A stretch of 64,000 bases of DNA from CAVTJX01 sp963735175 (GTDB lineage: Bacteria > Electryoneota > RPQS01), in NCBI GenBank assembly GCA_963735175.1, contig CAVTJX010000005.1, forward strand, positions 1-64,000, in the 5' to 3' direction. The translations under genes were made by a program, and so were the position numbers. Positions within the stretch are counted from its first letter, which is position 1, and every line of letters begins with the position of its first letter. Shown here one piece after another: positions 18,308 through 26,500 of the stretch. The notes below the pieces were generated by a model. That model was given only the letters and a program-made list of their open reading frames with translations. It did not search any database and had not been told where the DNA came from.

Positions 18308-18919
18308 ATGTCCCACGCCACTGTTCGCACCCTCCTCACCTGCCTGGTTTTAACGGCTCTGTCCCTGTCCCTCCTCGGTTGCGGCGGCCGTCCGGCGGCG
18401 GCGCAGAGATTGTTTGACAAGGGCGAATATCAGGCCGTCATCGACAAGTATCCTGAACTGGAGATTGCCCGCCGCGCCCACGCGAAGATGGCGGAAGCGG
18501 TTCTCGAAAAGGGCGACCTGCAGGCTGTTATCAATCAATTCGCCGATACTCCCGCTGCCTTCAAAGCGAAGACGATGATGGCGCAAAAGCTGTTTGACGC
18601 GGGAAGATACCAGACATTGATCGATTCTTTCCCGCATTCGACGCTCGTCACCCCCGCCAAGGAGCGGTTAGCCGAAGTCCTCTTCCAGGCCGGCAAGCTG
18701 GATTCGGTCGTCACGCTTTATCCTGATACGCCACGCGGTAAAGAGATCAAAAATCAACAGGCCGCGGAAGCGCTCGCGAAGGCCAAGCAGTTACGCGGTC
18801 AGGCTCGGATCGAAGCCTTGCAGCAGCTCATGGGCCGCTATTCCTCCACGGAATCCTATAAGGAAGCGGCCGACCTTTACAACCAGGCGCAGGCCAAAGC
18901 CGCCGCCGCTAAACGGTAA
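18308..18919 (+). CDS. Lipoprotein with helical TPR-like repeats
   Basis: About 203 residues. I start at the ATG at 18308, which gives a compact lipoprotein signal (LTALSLSLLGC, lipobox LLGC); the frame is open upstream from a TTG at 18272. The mature protein is built from 30-residue helical units of the form AQRLFDKGEYQAVIDKYPE, repeated about four times, ending in an Ala/Lys-rich helix. The units resemble half-TPR/Sel1-like solenoids seen in outer-membrane assembly or tethering lipoproteins, but no function can be assigned. It is a diverged paralogue of the next gene. Confidence 0.8.
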   Translation: MSHATVRTLLTCLVLTALSLSLLGCGGRPAAAQRLFDKGEYQAVIDKYPELEIARRAHAKMAEAVLEKGDLQAVINQFADTPAAFKAKTMMAQKLFDAGRYQTLIDSFPHSTLVTPAKERLAEVLFQAGKLDSVVTLYPDTPRGKEIKNQQAAEALAKAKQLRGQARIEALQQLMGRYSSTESYKEAADLYNQAQAKAAAAKR

Positions 18920-19060
18920 GTCCCGCCCGATTCTTTCTATTACCGGGCTTAAAATTCTATTACGCAAGGCACACCGGAATCCTGCCCCGATGTCGCGCTG
19001 CGAGACACTTTGGCAGGTGAAATTCCTTTCTCCATATTCTCCAGGGAGGAGAACTACTCC

Positions 19061-19666
19061 ATGAAGCGCACTGTAGTTATCATCGCCGCTCTCGCCTTTG
19101 TCGGTCTCTTGTTGATGGGTTGTGCGTCCCCCGAGCAGCGTGCTCAGAAGCTGTTCGACCAGGGCAAGTACGAAGAAGTCCTCGCGAAGTACCCGGATCA
19201 GCCGATTGCCAAGCAGGCGAAGGACAAGGTTGCGGAAAAGATGGTTGCCGAAGGCAAGTACGAGGAAGTCCTCGCCAACTACTCCGACACCCCGGCCGCG
19301 GCCGAAGCGACGAATAAGATCGCTGAGAAAATGTTTACCGACAAGAAGTTCGACGAAGTCATCGCCAAGTACCCCAACACTCCGGCCGCCAACATGGCGC
19401 GTCAGACGTTGGCCCAGCAGCTGTATGACGACAAGAAGTTCGACGAAGTCATCGCCAAGTATCGCAACACCCCCGCCGGCATGAAGGCCTTGAACGACAA
19501 GGGTGGCGAAGATCTGAAGAAGGCGAAGGCGATGAAGAAGAAAGCCGACAAGGAAAAGGCTTTGACCGAAGTCGTCCAGAAGTACGCCGGCACGCAGGCC
19601 GCCGCGGACGCCCAGGCCGAACTGGCGAAGATGGCCCCGAAGCCCGTCGTCGCGAAGAAGAAGTAA
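19061..19666 (+). CDS. Lipoprotein with four near-identical 30-residue repeats
   Basis: About 201 residues. The start is set by AGGGAGGAG 9 nt before the ATG at 19061. The signal ends in lipobox LMGC (LLLMGC/AS). Four tandem units share the pattern K(Y/F)(E/D)EV(L/I)A-Y--TPAA--A----A--: they begin KYEEVLAKYPD, KYEEVLANYSD, KFDEVIAKYPN and KFDEVIAKYRN. A Lys/Ala-rich C-terminus ends PVVAKKK. The high identity between units suggests recent internal duplication. A perfect terminator follows. The role is unknown; a periplasmic-facing anchored solenoid is inferred. Confidence 0.85.
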   Translation: MKRTVVIIAALAFVGLLLMGCASPEQRAQKLFDQGKYEEVLAKYPDQPIAKQAKDKVAEKMVAEGKYEEVLANYSDTPAAAEATNKIAEKMFTDKKFDEVIAKYPNTPAANMARQTLAQQLYDDKKFDEVIAKYRNTPAGMKALNDKGGEDLKKAKAMKKKADKEKALTEVVQKYAGTQAAADAQAELAKMAPKPVVAKKK

Positions 19667-19690
19667 CTTCTCCCCGCGCTCGCACTTTGA

Positions 19691-19724
19691 ACACTCCCGG
19701 CAGATCTGCCGGGAGTGTTTTTTT
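19691..19724 (+). terminator. Strong intrinsic terminator
   Basis: A perfect 28-bp palindrome (ACACTCCCGGCAGA and its complement) followed by a run of T to 19724. Confidence 0.9.
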
Positions 19725-19760
19725 CTTGCCAACTCCACCACTTTTGCGTAGATTAAGCCT

Positions 19761-20915
19761 GTGCCCGTCTTGCCCCTGCCCGCTGCCGCTGACGCCCCCC
19801 TCGCGCGGATCGACTTAACCGCTCTGGCGGCGAATGCCCGCGCTGTCCTCACCCGCGTATCTCCCCGGGGATTGCTGGCCGTGGTCAAATGGGACGGCTA
19901 CGGTCACGGCCTCGTGCCCTGCGCGAAAACGCTGGTAAGCGCCGGAGCGACGGCTTTTGGCGTGAGTTCACCCGAGGACGGCAAAACGCTGCGCCTGGCC
20001 GGGATTACGCAGCCGATTCTCGTCATGACAGACTGGGTCGGCCAGCCGCCGGAGATGTTCCTCGATTGGAACCTCGAGGCTGCCGCGACCTCATGGTACA
20101 AAGTGGAATATCTGGCCATGGCCTCGCGCACTCTGGGCCGGTCGATTCCCACTCATATCAAGTTCGATACGGGACTTGGGCGTGTCGGCCTGCATCACAA
20201 CCGGGCGGCGATGCTGCTGCCGAAAATCGCACGCATGAAGGACCTCGCCGTCGTCGGGCTGTATTCGCACCTGGCCTTCAGTGGTCCGCAAGACGAAGTG
20301 CGCGGCTACAAGCAGATCGAAATTTTTCAGAACATTGTCGCGCAAGCGGCGGCTTTAGGAATCGCGCCGCGCTGGATTCACCTCGCCAATTCCGCCGCCG
20401 CCATGGCACTTCCGGATGTCCCCGGCAACCTGGTGCGCACCGGAATCGCGCTCTACGGACAACCGCCGTCGCCGGAAGTCCACAGGCTGCTGCCGCTTTC
20501 CCCCGTGATGACGCTCATCGGTAAAGTGAGGTCCGTGCGGCGGCTGAAACGCGGTCATGGCTTTCCATTTCCCCATTTTTGGACCGCACCCACGGATGGC
20601 TGGGGGGCAGAGGTTGCCCTTGGCTATAAGATTGGCTATCCGCGCAGCCTCGCCGGACGGGCACACGTGCTGTTTCGCGGCCAGAGGCGGCCACTCGTCG
20701 GTGTGGTGGGTCAGGATTCCAGCTACATTTTCACCGGCTCACTACGGCCTGAAATCGGTGAGGAAGTCGTCTATTGGGGGAGGCAGGGAGGAGAAACCCT
20801 GTACCTTTTTGAACTGTCCTCGCCCATTGGCGCCTTGCCTTATGAACTTCCGACATGGCTTTCACACTGCTTAGAGCTTGTATTTGTGGAAGATGTAAGT
20901 TCAGTCCAAGTTTAA
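19761..20915 (+). CDS. alr: Alanine racemase (divergent)
   Basis: 384 residues with a GTG start. It interconverts L- and D-alanine for peptidoglycan using PLP. The PLP lysine is K43 in AVVKWDGYGHG, where most family members read AVVKADAYGHG. The barrel contains IKFDTGLGRVGL and YSHLAFS, and NLVRTGIALYGQPPS is typical. In the C-terminal domain the catalytic tyrosine segment is LGYKIGYPRSL (usually GYADGYPR-L), and the usual MD of the second-subunit loop is replaced by VVGQDSSYIF, keeping the Asp. The fold and lysine are clear. The unusual substitutions leave some doubt about substrate. Confidence 0.85.
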   Translation: MPVLPLPAAADAPLARIDLTALAANARAVLTRVSPRGLLAVVKWDGYGHGLVPCAKTLVSAGATAFGVSSPEDGKTLRLAGITQPILVMTDWVGQPPEMFLDWNLEAAATSWYKVEYLAMASRTLGRSIPTHIKFDTGLGRVGLHHNRAAMLLPKIARMKDLAVVGLYSHLAFSGPQDEVRGYKQIEIFQNIVAQAAALGIAPRWIHLANSAAAMALPDVPGNLVRTGIALYGQPPSPEVHRLLPLSPVMTLIGKVRSVRRLKRGHGFPFPHFWTAPTDGWGAEVALGYKIGYPRSLAGRAHVLFRGQRRPLVGVVGQDSSYIFTGSLRPEIGEEVVYWGRQGGETLYLFELSSPIGALPYELPTWLSHCLELVFVEDVSSVQV

Positions 20916-21020
20916 AACGGGATTCCATGCGAAGTACAGATAGGGTTTGCTAAAGTCCGTGCGGGAACCTTAATTCACACTGTGAAGTATTATCCATACA
21001 GTCTCGACAGGGAGTGATCG

Positions 21021-21554
21021 ATGAATCGCCGAGTCCATTTGAATCGTTTGAACATGAAGCGCGTCGCCATACTGTCTTTGGCGATCCTGCTGGTCGTCCT
21101 CGCCGGCTGCAACCAAAAGCCAAAAGTGCCCACGGATGCCAAGAACCTGGCCTTTGCCGTGATGGATGTGAATGACAAGCCCATCGATATGCGGCAGCAT
21201 TTGGGCAAGGTCGTGATCGTGGACTTCTGGGATACGTGGTGCCCGCCGTGCCGCAAGGAAATCCCGCATTTCATCGAACTCTACAGCCAGTACCGGGGCA
21301 AAGGACTGGAGATTGTCGGTGTGGCCTTCGGCCGTAACGGCAAGGACGCGGTGAAGCAGTTCACTGTGGAAAACGGCATCAACTACACGAGCACGCTCTT
21401 TAACGAGGAAGCCCAGAAAATTTTCGGCGCGCCGCAGTCGATCCCCACGACGTTCATTATCGACCAGAACGGCAACGTGGTGGACAAGATCGTCGGCTAC
21501 CGCGAGAAAGCTTATTTCGAAGACAAGATCAAGTCTTTGTTGAAGCTTTCCTGA
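21021..21554 (+). CDS. TlpA/ResA-like thiol-disulfide oxidoreductase lipoprotein
   Basis: 177 residues, with AGGGAG 6 nt before the ATG. A second in-frame Met (MKRVAILSL) also fits. The signal has lipobox VLAGC, so the thioredoxin domain faces the periplasm on a lipid anchor. The active site is FWDTWCPPCRKE (CPPC, around residues 74-77), and the cis-proline loop is SIPTTFIID. Members reduce apocytochrome c or other envelope disulfides; the actual partner is not evident. A cytoplasmic-type thioredoxin gene follows. Confidence 0.88.
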   Translation: MNRRVHLNRLNMKRVAILSLAILLVVLAGCNQKPKVPTDAKNLAFAVMDVNDKPIDMRQHLGKVVIVDFWDTWCPPCRKEIPHFIELYSQYRGKGLEIVGVAFGRNGKDAVKQFTVENGINYTSTLFNEEAQKIFGAPQSIPTTFIIDQNGNVVDKIVGYREKAYFEDKIKSLLKLS

Positions 21555-21663
21555 TTCCGGTTCCCCCCTGTTTACGGGGGGGCGTAGGGGGGGCTGGGAC
21601 CGCCGCGTTTTATTTTGCTTTTCGCTTTTTATTTTTCGCTTTTACCCGGAAGCTGAGGACCCC

Positions 21664-22014
21664 ATGACCAACGAGACGGCAACGTCCAAGAGTAAAGTCA
21701 TTCACGGCACCGACGCGCAGTTCGCGGCGCTCTTGAAAGAGCATGCCGCCGTCGTGGTGGACTGCTACGCCGACTGGTGCGCGCCCTGCAAAATGATCGC
21801 GCCCGTGATCGAAGCGTTTTCTGAAGATTACGCGGGCAAGGTGACCTTCGTCAAACTCGACGTGGACAACAACCCGCAGACGGCGATGGGTTTCGCCGTG
21901 CGCGCGATTCCCACACTGCTCTTTTTCAAGGGTGGTAAGCTGGTGGATCAGCAAGTGGGAGCGCTGCCCAAGCACGCGCTCAAGCAGCGCATCGACGCTC
22001 TGCTCGGCGACTAA
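21664..22014 (+). CDS. trxA: Thioredoxin
   Basis: 116 residues, cytoplasmic, no signal. The active site is DWCAPCKM; CAPC replaces the common CGPC, which is expected to alter redox potential modestly. Conserved features: Asp before the active-site strand (VVVDCYADWC), VKLDVDNNP and the cis-proline loop RAIPTLLFFKGG. It lies 110 bp downstream of the TlpA-like gene on the same strand, with its own GAGGA Shine-Dalgarno. Confidence 0.93.
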   Translation: MTNETATSKSKVIHGTDAQFAALLKEHAAVVVDCYADWCAPCKMIAPVIEAFSEDYAGKVTFVKLDVDNNPQTAMGFAVRAIPTLLFFKGGKLVDQQVGALPKHALKQRIDALLGD

Positions 22015-22043
22015 CAGCGCTTATACTGGCACAGGCAAGATTG

Positions 22044-22074
22044 AAGGGCTGCTCCATTATCGGGGCAGCCCTTT
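22044..22074 (+). terminator. Terminator after trxA
   Basis: AAGGGCTGC (22044-22052) and GCAGCCCTT (22065-22073), followed by T. 22075-22341 shows no gene. Confidence 0.65.
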
Positions 22075-22341
22075 GGATTATCGCACTGTGCGCTTCTGGA
22101 TTAGCTGTTTTGGCCAAAACGGTTTCCCGAAAGTGAGGAAGGCGAGACCTTGCCTCAGCACGGTGTGCCCGAAGTTTCTGCTGTGGAAATCCACATAGAT
22201 GGAAAGAATCACTCCGCATGGGTGGTGAACAGTTAGTTACAGTCCTGCTGGATTCACGGATCTTTTATCTATGATTGACCGTATGCAGAGTAGTGCCGCG
22301 TAAAAGTGTTCTTAGCGGGTTCGGAAGTAAAGGGAATAATT

Positions 22342-22779
22342 ATGAAAAGGTTATTTGTTCTCGCCGCCGCCGGGCTAATGCTCGCTGCTCTTCTGGGTTA
22401 CGTCGTCGTCGCCGGCGCCTAAGACACGTCACCGGGCGGTTCGCCCGTCGTCGGGACGTGGGAACTGGTCTCCCGCACAATGCCCGATGAAAGCACTGTC
22501 GCTCCACCGATACTGCACGGTCTTCAGACGTTCACGAAAACCACACGCAATTTCCATGTCGCCGATTGGACAACGCGGATATACACTTTTCGTATTCGCT
22601 TATTTCCAGTTACAAGCTGTCTGACAAAAATTACACGGAAATCCGCGTGTACTGCTGTATGAAAATCGAAAACTAAATTCCATATGCCTTACGTTCCGCC
22701 GGATGTCGTTTTCGATGGCAACACCGTGACCGGCACGCTGGGAGGCGGTATCGTCGACACATGGCAGCGCACGGCCTGA
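22342..22779 (+). pseudogene. Broken lipocalin-like secreted protein gene
   Basis: An ATG at 22342 with AGGG upstream starts a good signal peptide (MKRLFVLAAAGLMLAALLG). After VAGA an in-frame TAA (22420-22422) interrupts; reading through gives DTSPGGSPVVGTWELVSRTM, the typical lipocalin-like opening (GTWELVS). The frame then shifts near 22585 to SYSLISSYKLSDKNYTEI and again to PYVPPDVVFDGNTVTGTLGG, ending W-QRTA at 22779. These blocks are in the order expected for a roughly 140-residue lipocalin-like protein. Three lesions, one a nonsense codon (CAA to TAA would do it), argue for a real pseudogene rather than only sequencing error. Confidence 0.6.
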
Positions 22780-22801
22780 GCGCTGGAAACGGATCCATAC
22801 A

Positions 22802-22827
22802 AAGGGCGGACTCTTGGGTCCGCCCTT
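22802..22827. terminator. Terminator hairpin upstream-adjacent to the ferritin 3' end
   Basis: AAGGGCGGAC and GTCCGCCCTT around a 6-nt loop, between the broken lipocalin-like gene and the convergent ferritin gene. Confidence 0.7.
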
Positions 22828-22850
22828 ACTGAAATCGTGTGAATAAGCTA

Positions 22851-23339
22851 TCAGCCGCGCTTCTTCAATTCCTTATCGATCCAGAGCACGGCACTCATGC
22901 GCTCCTCGACCATCTCAATGCGGGCGAGGATATCCATCGCGTTGGCTTCCTCTTCGGTCTGCTCGGTCACAAACCACTGCAGCATGATCTGCGTCGCGTA
23001 GTCCTTCTCCTGCGTCGCCAGTTCATAGAGTTTGTGGATCCGGCCCGTGATCATGCGCTCGTGTTCGAGCACTTTCTGGAATATTGCGCGCGGCGAGCCA
23101 AAGTCCAGCGGCGGCTTGTCAATCGTATCGAGACTCACCCGCTGAGCGTTGCCCAGCAGGAAATCGTAAAACTTCATTGCGTGGGCGCGCTCTTCCTCGG
23201 CCTGCAGCTTCATCCAGTGGGCAAAGCCCTTCAGGTTCAGGCTGTCGCAGAACGCGGACATGCTGAGGTAGAGATAGGATGAATAGAGTTCGTGTTTAAT
23301 CTGTTCGTTCAGGGCGGCGACCATTTTGGGACTGAGCAT
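22851..23339 (-). CDS. ftnA: Ferritin (bacterial non-haem)
   Basis: 162 residues. It stores iron as ferric mineral after ferroxidase oxidation of Fe(II) in a 24-mer. The four-helix bundle and diiron ligands are visible: LNEQIKHELYSSYLYLSM (first Glu), AEEERAHAMKFYDFLL (Glu-Glu-x-x-His), QWFVTEQTEEEANA (Glu and Gln). AAAGGAG lies before the start. It is monocistronic. Confidence 0.95.
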   Translation of the reverse strand: MLSPKMVAALNEQIKHELYSSYLYLSMSAFCDSLNLKGFAHWMKLQAEEERAHAMKFYDFLLGNAQRVSLDTIDKPPLDFGSPRAIFQKVLEHERMITGRIHKLYELATQEKDYATQIMLQWFVTEQTEEEANAMDILARIEMVEERMSAVLWIDKELKKRG

Positions 23340-23678
23340 TCGTAACTCCTTTGCCAGTTAGGTCCTGAGCGCATAAATCCACTCAGGATATTGATTTTTG
23401 TGAAACAACGCGGAATAGAACCGCTATAGTGGTTGAACACGTCCAAGTCACGATTCGTTCCAGCACGTTCGCGTGCGGATAGGCAGGATAAACGCAATTG
23501 GAACAGAATGTTTCTGACCCGCTTCGTCCATGCGTCAGTTACGGAGAACGTGACCGGGAGGCATTGTCCCGGATTCCGCCGCGTCTGGGCGGAATTTCCG
23601 CGATGGAGTACAAGGTAAAGCCCGTTTCCTGCACCGTTTCGGAAGGATTTGGTGATCATGCCAGAAGAGGGGTTCATA
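23340..23678. other. Intergenic region upstream of the ferritin gene and candidate small RNA
   Basis: No gene could be supported. A 151-codon open frame on the minus strand overlaps the ferritin start and has neither a Shine-Dalgarno nor protein-like composition. Confidence 0.4.
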
Positions 23679-23707
23679 TTGACATTCAATCGGAAGGCTG
23701 TTATCTT
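23679..23707 (+). promoter_or_regulatory. Strong sigma-70-like promoter for a candidate small RNA
   Basis: TTGACA (23679-23684), a 17-bp spacer, TATCTT (23702-23707). The -35 is a perfect consensus. Confidence 0.65.
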
Positions 23708-23713
23708 ATCTAT

Positions 23714-23863
23714 ATCTGTTCGCCGCGGACGGATATAGTGTGAGCGGCCAGAGTGAGGCCGCACTCTGGATTCCCGGGCTTGGATGGAAATGATCTGGTG
23801 TGGATTTGTGCCCGTTCGAGGTGGATGGCGCAGAGCAGGGTTGGCAACAACCCTGCTTTTTTT
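23714..23863 (+). ncRNA. Candidate structured small RNA or leader (about 150 nt)
   Basis: It is bounded by a consensus promoter (23679-23707) and a strong terminator (23834-23863), with no ORF between. A first hairpin is possible at 23712-23736 (ATATC/GATAT plus inner pairs). Then two mutually exclusive stems share sequence: GCGGCC (23744-23749) with GGCCGC (23757-23762), or CCAGAGTG (23748-23755) with CACTCTGG (23762-23769). Such an alternative fold is typical of regulatory RNA. It does not match 6S, SRP, tmRNA or RNase P features that I can recognise. The next gene begins 78 nt downstream, so it could instead be a cis-acting attenuator. Confidence 0.45.
23834..23863 (+). terminator. Intrinsic terminator of the candidate small RNA
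   Basis: AGCAGGGTTG and CAACCCTGCT around a 4-nt loop, followed by seven T. Confidence 0.9.
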
Positions 23864-23940
23864 GTGTGCATTTATTGACTTCTACGGCCATGGAAAGTCA
23901 GTTTTCTTGAGTTTCCAAGCAAGATTTCGTATCTTCGACC

Positions 23941-24990
23941 ATGTCGTCACCCCCCCTGCCATCCCCGCGCCTGCTGGCCGACGGATTCCCCTCCGCCCTC
24001 GACGAGTTGCGCCATCTGCCCGAGTATGTCGAGCCCGGTCTCGTGCTCGGACTGCTCGCCTTGTTGCAGGCGGCGGGAATGAGTATTCGCTACAGCGAGG
24101 CCGACGTGATTTCCGGCCATGCGGGGCAATTCCTTTACTGTCGCGAACATCCTGAATGTGCGCAACTGGCATTCGTGCCGCCCATGGATACGCTCTTCCG
24201 CGCGCTGGATGTGACATGGAAGGAAGTCACGCCTTCCGGACCGACGACCGCTTTTGCCGTGTTGCGTGAGTGGCTGCAAGGGGGAAACCTGGTACTGGCC
24301 CGGCTCCGCGAGCCGCTGCTCGTCTACGGCTACGTGATCCGCGACTCCGCGCCCGCGTTACTGGCCACGCGGCTGCAGCGCGGTCTGCCGGAAATCTGCG
24401 TGTCCCTGGCTGAATGCGATACCAAATTCTGGCGCTATCCACTGGACGAGGGAAATCTGTTAGTGCGCGTCGAGCGCGTCCCCAAGCGGATCGAAACGTT
24501 GACGGATCTGGCGCGGACTACGGCGCGCCGCGCGGTGCGGGCCTGGCACACGCCGCAGCTTGCCGGCTGTGCGTCGGGAGACCGCGGCTATCGCAATTTC
24601 GCGGCCGAGCTGCGTAATATGGATCTGGATTTCGCGGCGGAGCCCTGTGCGCAGTGGATGGGCCCCGCGCTCTGGACACAGTGGACGTCGCGCTTCAGCT
24701 TGAGTGAGTTTTACGACCGCGTCGCGCCGCGCTTTGCCGGGCCGGATCGCGCGGCCTTCACCAAGGCCTCGTTCTGCTACGCGCAGTGCGCCGCAGCCTG
24801 GAAGCGCTTCACGCAGTATCTCGGTCCCACGTGGAATTATGACCGCGATGGATTTTCCGCGGCATATCCGGACGAATTCATCGCCCGCTGGCGCGACCGC
24901 GAATTGCGCATTAAGGCGTCGCACTGGGCTGAAGAGGCGCGCGGCTGGGAGGAAAAAGCCGTCACTGAACTGACAAAAGTGATCCGCTGA
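23941..24990 (+). CDS. Hypothetical protein, possibly BtrH-N/peptidase-C39-like fold
   Basis: 349 residues, soluble, with no signal peptide or membrane span. I do not recognise it firmly. The N-terminal third (LGLLALLQAAGMSIRYSEADVISGHAGQFLYC, given here only as position about 35-66) has the arrangement of BtrH-N-type papain-like domains, with a later hydrophobic block (LLVYGYVIRD) and a C-terminal helical half rich in Trp and Arg (AAWKRFTQYLG). It follows a candidate RNA leader and precedes an MFS exporter by 54 bp on the same strand, so a shared transcript is possible. Function unknown. Confidence 0.7.
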   Translation: MSSPPLPSPRLLADGFPSALDELRHLPEYVEPGLVLGLLALLQAAGMSIRYSEADVISGHAGQFLYCREHPECAQLAFVPPMDTLFRALDVTWKEVTPSGPTTAFAVLREWLQGGNLVLARLREPLLVYGYVIRDSAPALLATRLQRGLPEICVSLAECDTKFWRYPLDEGNLLVRVERVPKRIETLTDLARTTARRAVRAWHTPQLAGCASGDRGYRNFAAELRNMDLDFAAEPCAQWMGPALWTQWTSRFSLSEFYDRVAPRFAGPDRAAFTKASFCYAQCAAAWKRFTQYLGPTWNYDRDGFSAAYPDEFIARWRDRELRIKASHWAEEARGWEEKAVTELTKVIR

Positions 24991-25044
24991 AACGACCCCC
25001 GGCGCCAGTTCCCGAACGAAGGCCGATTCCCTAACCGAAAGCCG

Positions 25045-26445
25045 ATGCCATCAGAACCTGCCGAGCGCCGCGCCGCGCTCATCTCCGCCGTCCTCGTTTC
25101 TTTTTTCACTCCCTTCATGGCATCCTCCGTGAATATTGCGCTGCCTTCGATTGGCCGCGAGTTCGCGCTGGATGCCATCTTGCTCAGTTGGGTGGCCACC
25201 TCGTATCTGCTGTCGTCGGCGGTGGCGTTGCTGCCCATGGGACGGCTGGCCGACATTCGCGGCCGCAAACGGATTTTCCTCTGGGGCGTCAGTGTCTATT
25301 CGGCGGCCTCACTGCTGCTCGGATTCGTGGACACGGCGACGGCGTTGATCGCCCTGCGGGTGGTGCAGGGCATCGGGGCGGCGATGATGTTTGGCCCGAG
25401 CACGGCAATATTGACGAGCGTCTTCCCGCCGGAGCGGCGGGGACACGCGCTGGGGATTTCGATTGCCGCCGTCTACCTCGGGCTATCGCTGGGGCCGTTT
25501 TTCGGCGGCATGATCATCGAGCATCTCGGCTGGCGCGCGCTGTTCTGGTCGAACGCGCCGCTGGCGCTGGTCGTCGTGCCCTATACGTTGCGGAATCTCA
25601 AGAGCGAATGGCGCGACGCGCGCGGCGAAGGATTCGACACCACCGGAACGGTGATTTACAGCGCGACGCTGGTGGCGCTGATGTATGGATTCTCACAGTT
25701 GCCGCGCGTGACGGGGGCCCTGCTGCTCGCCGCCGGTGTGATCGGCGCGGCGCTGTTTTTATGGTGGGAGACGCGGCCGGCTCATCCGCTGCTCGACGTG
25801 CGCCTGTTCCGCGGCAATCGCGCTTTCATCTTCTCCAATATCGCGGCGCTCATCAATTACAGCGCCACCTTCGCGGTGACCTTTCTACTCAGTTTGTATC
25901 TGCAGTACCTGAAAGCAATGACGCCGCAACAGGCCGGGCTGGTGCTGGTGGCGCAGCCGGCGATGATGACGATTTTCGCGCCGCTTTCGGGACGGCTTTC
26001 GGATCGCATCGAACCGCGCGTCCTGTCCTCGTGGGGAATGGCGCTGACGGCCATCGGGCTGTCGCTGTTTGTCTTCTTGAATGAGGCCATGCCGCTGGCG
26101 GTCATTATCGGTGGACTGGTCGTGCTGGGGATCGGCTTCGGTCTCTTTTCCTCACCCAACACCAACGCGGTTATGAGCGCGGTGGAGCGCCGCCATTACG
26201 GCGTGGCGTCGGCGGTGCTGGGCACGATGCGGCTCGTCGGGCAGATGTTCAACATGGGCCTCGTGATGCTGATTTTCGCCGTGGTCATCGGCCGCGTGCA
26301 AATCACGCCCGACAAATACTCCGCGTTTCAGCATGCCGCCCGCGTGCTGTTTGCGATCTCCGCCGTGCTGTGCGCGCTGGGCGTGTTCATCTCGCTGGCG
26401 CGGGGGAAGCGAGACACTGGAGGGCCCGGTATCGCCGCAAAATGA
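25045..26445 (+). CDS. MFS transporter, DHA2 (EmrB/QacA-like) family
   Basis: 466 residues with about 14 membrane spans, the DHA2 drug:H+ antiporter topology. Motif A is GRLADIRGRKR between TM2 and TM3. The TM4 motif reads ALRVVQGIGAAMMFGPSTA, and motif C lies in TM5 (LGLSLGPFFGG). N-terminal SSVNIALPSIGREF is typical of the family. It probably exports small amphipathic compounds or metabolites; the substrate cannot be told. A hairpin terminator follows its stop. Confidence 0.92.
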   Translation: MPSEPAERRAALISAVLVSFFTPFMASSVNIALPSIGREFALDAILLSWVATSYLLSSAVALLPMGRLADIRGRKRIFLWGVSVYSAASLLLGFVDTATALIALRVVQGIGAAMMFGPSTAILTSVFPPERRGHALGISIAAVYLGLSLGPFFGGMIIEHLGWRALFWSNAPLALVVVPYTLRNLKSEWRDARGEGFDTTGTVIYSATLVALMYGFSQLPRVTGALLLAAGVIGAALFLWWETRPAHPLLDVRLFRGNRAFIFSNIAALINYSATFAVTFLLSLYLQYLKAMTPQQAGLVLVAQPAMMTIFAPLSGRLSDRIEPRVLSSWGMALTAIGLSLFVFLNEAMPLAVIIGGLVVLGIGFGLFSSPNTNAVMSAVERRHYGVASAVLGTMRLVGQMFNMGLVMLIFAVVIGRVQITPDKYSAFQHAARVLFAISAVLCALGVFISLARGKRDTGGPGIAAK

Positions 26446-26472
26446 AACGCCGGATCCCATGGATCCGGCGTT
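26446..26472. terminator. Terminator hairpin between convergent genes
   Basis: AACGCCGGATCC and GGATCCGGCGTT around a 3-nt loop. No T run. Confidence 0.65.
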
Positions 26473-26500
26473 GCTTAAACTCGCATCGCAACCGGCGAGG

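Noticed and set aside
21563..21582. C6/G6 hairpin after the TlpA-like gene as terminator
   Set aside because: It lacks a T run and is followed by further G-rich sequence; too weak to annotate.
23309..23764. 151-codon minus frame overlapping the ferritin start
   Set aside because: It covers the ferritin ribosome site and the candidate RNA; composition is not protein-like.
23714..23863. Identification of the small RNA as SRP RNA, 6S RNA or tmRNA
   Set aside because: No SRP tetraloop motif, no long bubble hairpin and no tRNA-like ends were seen.
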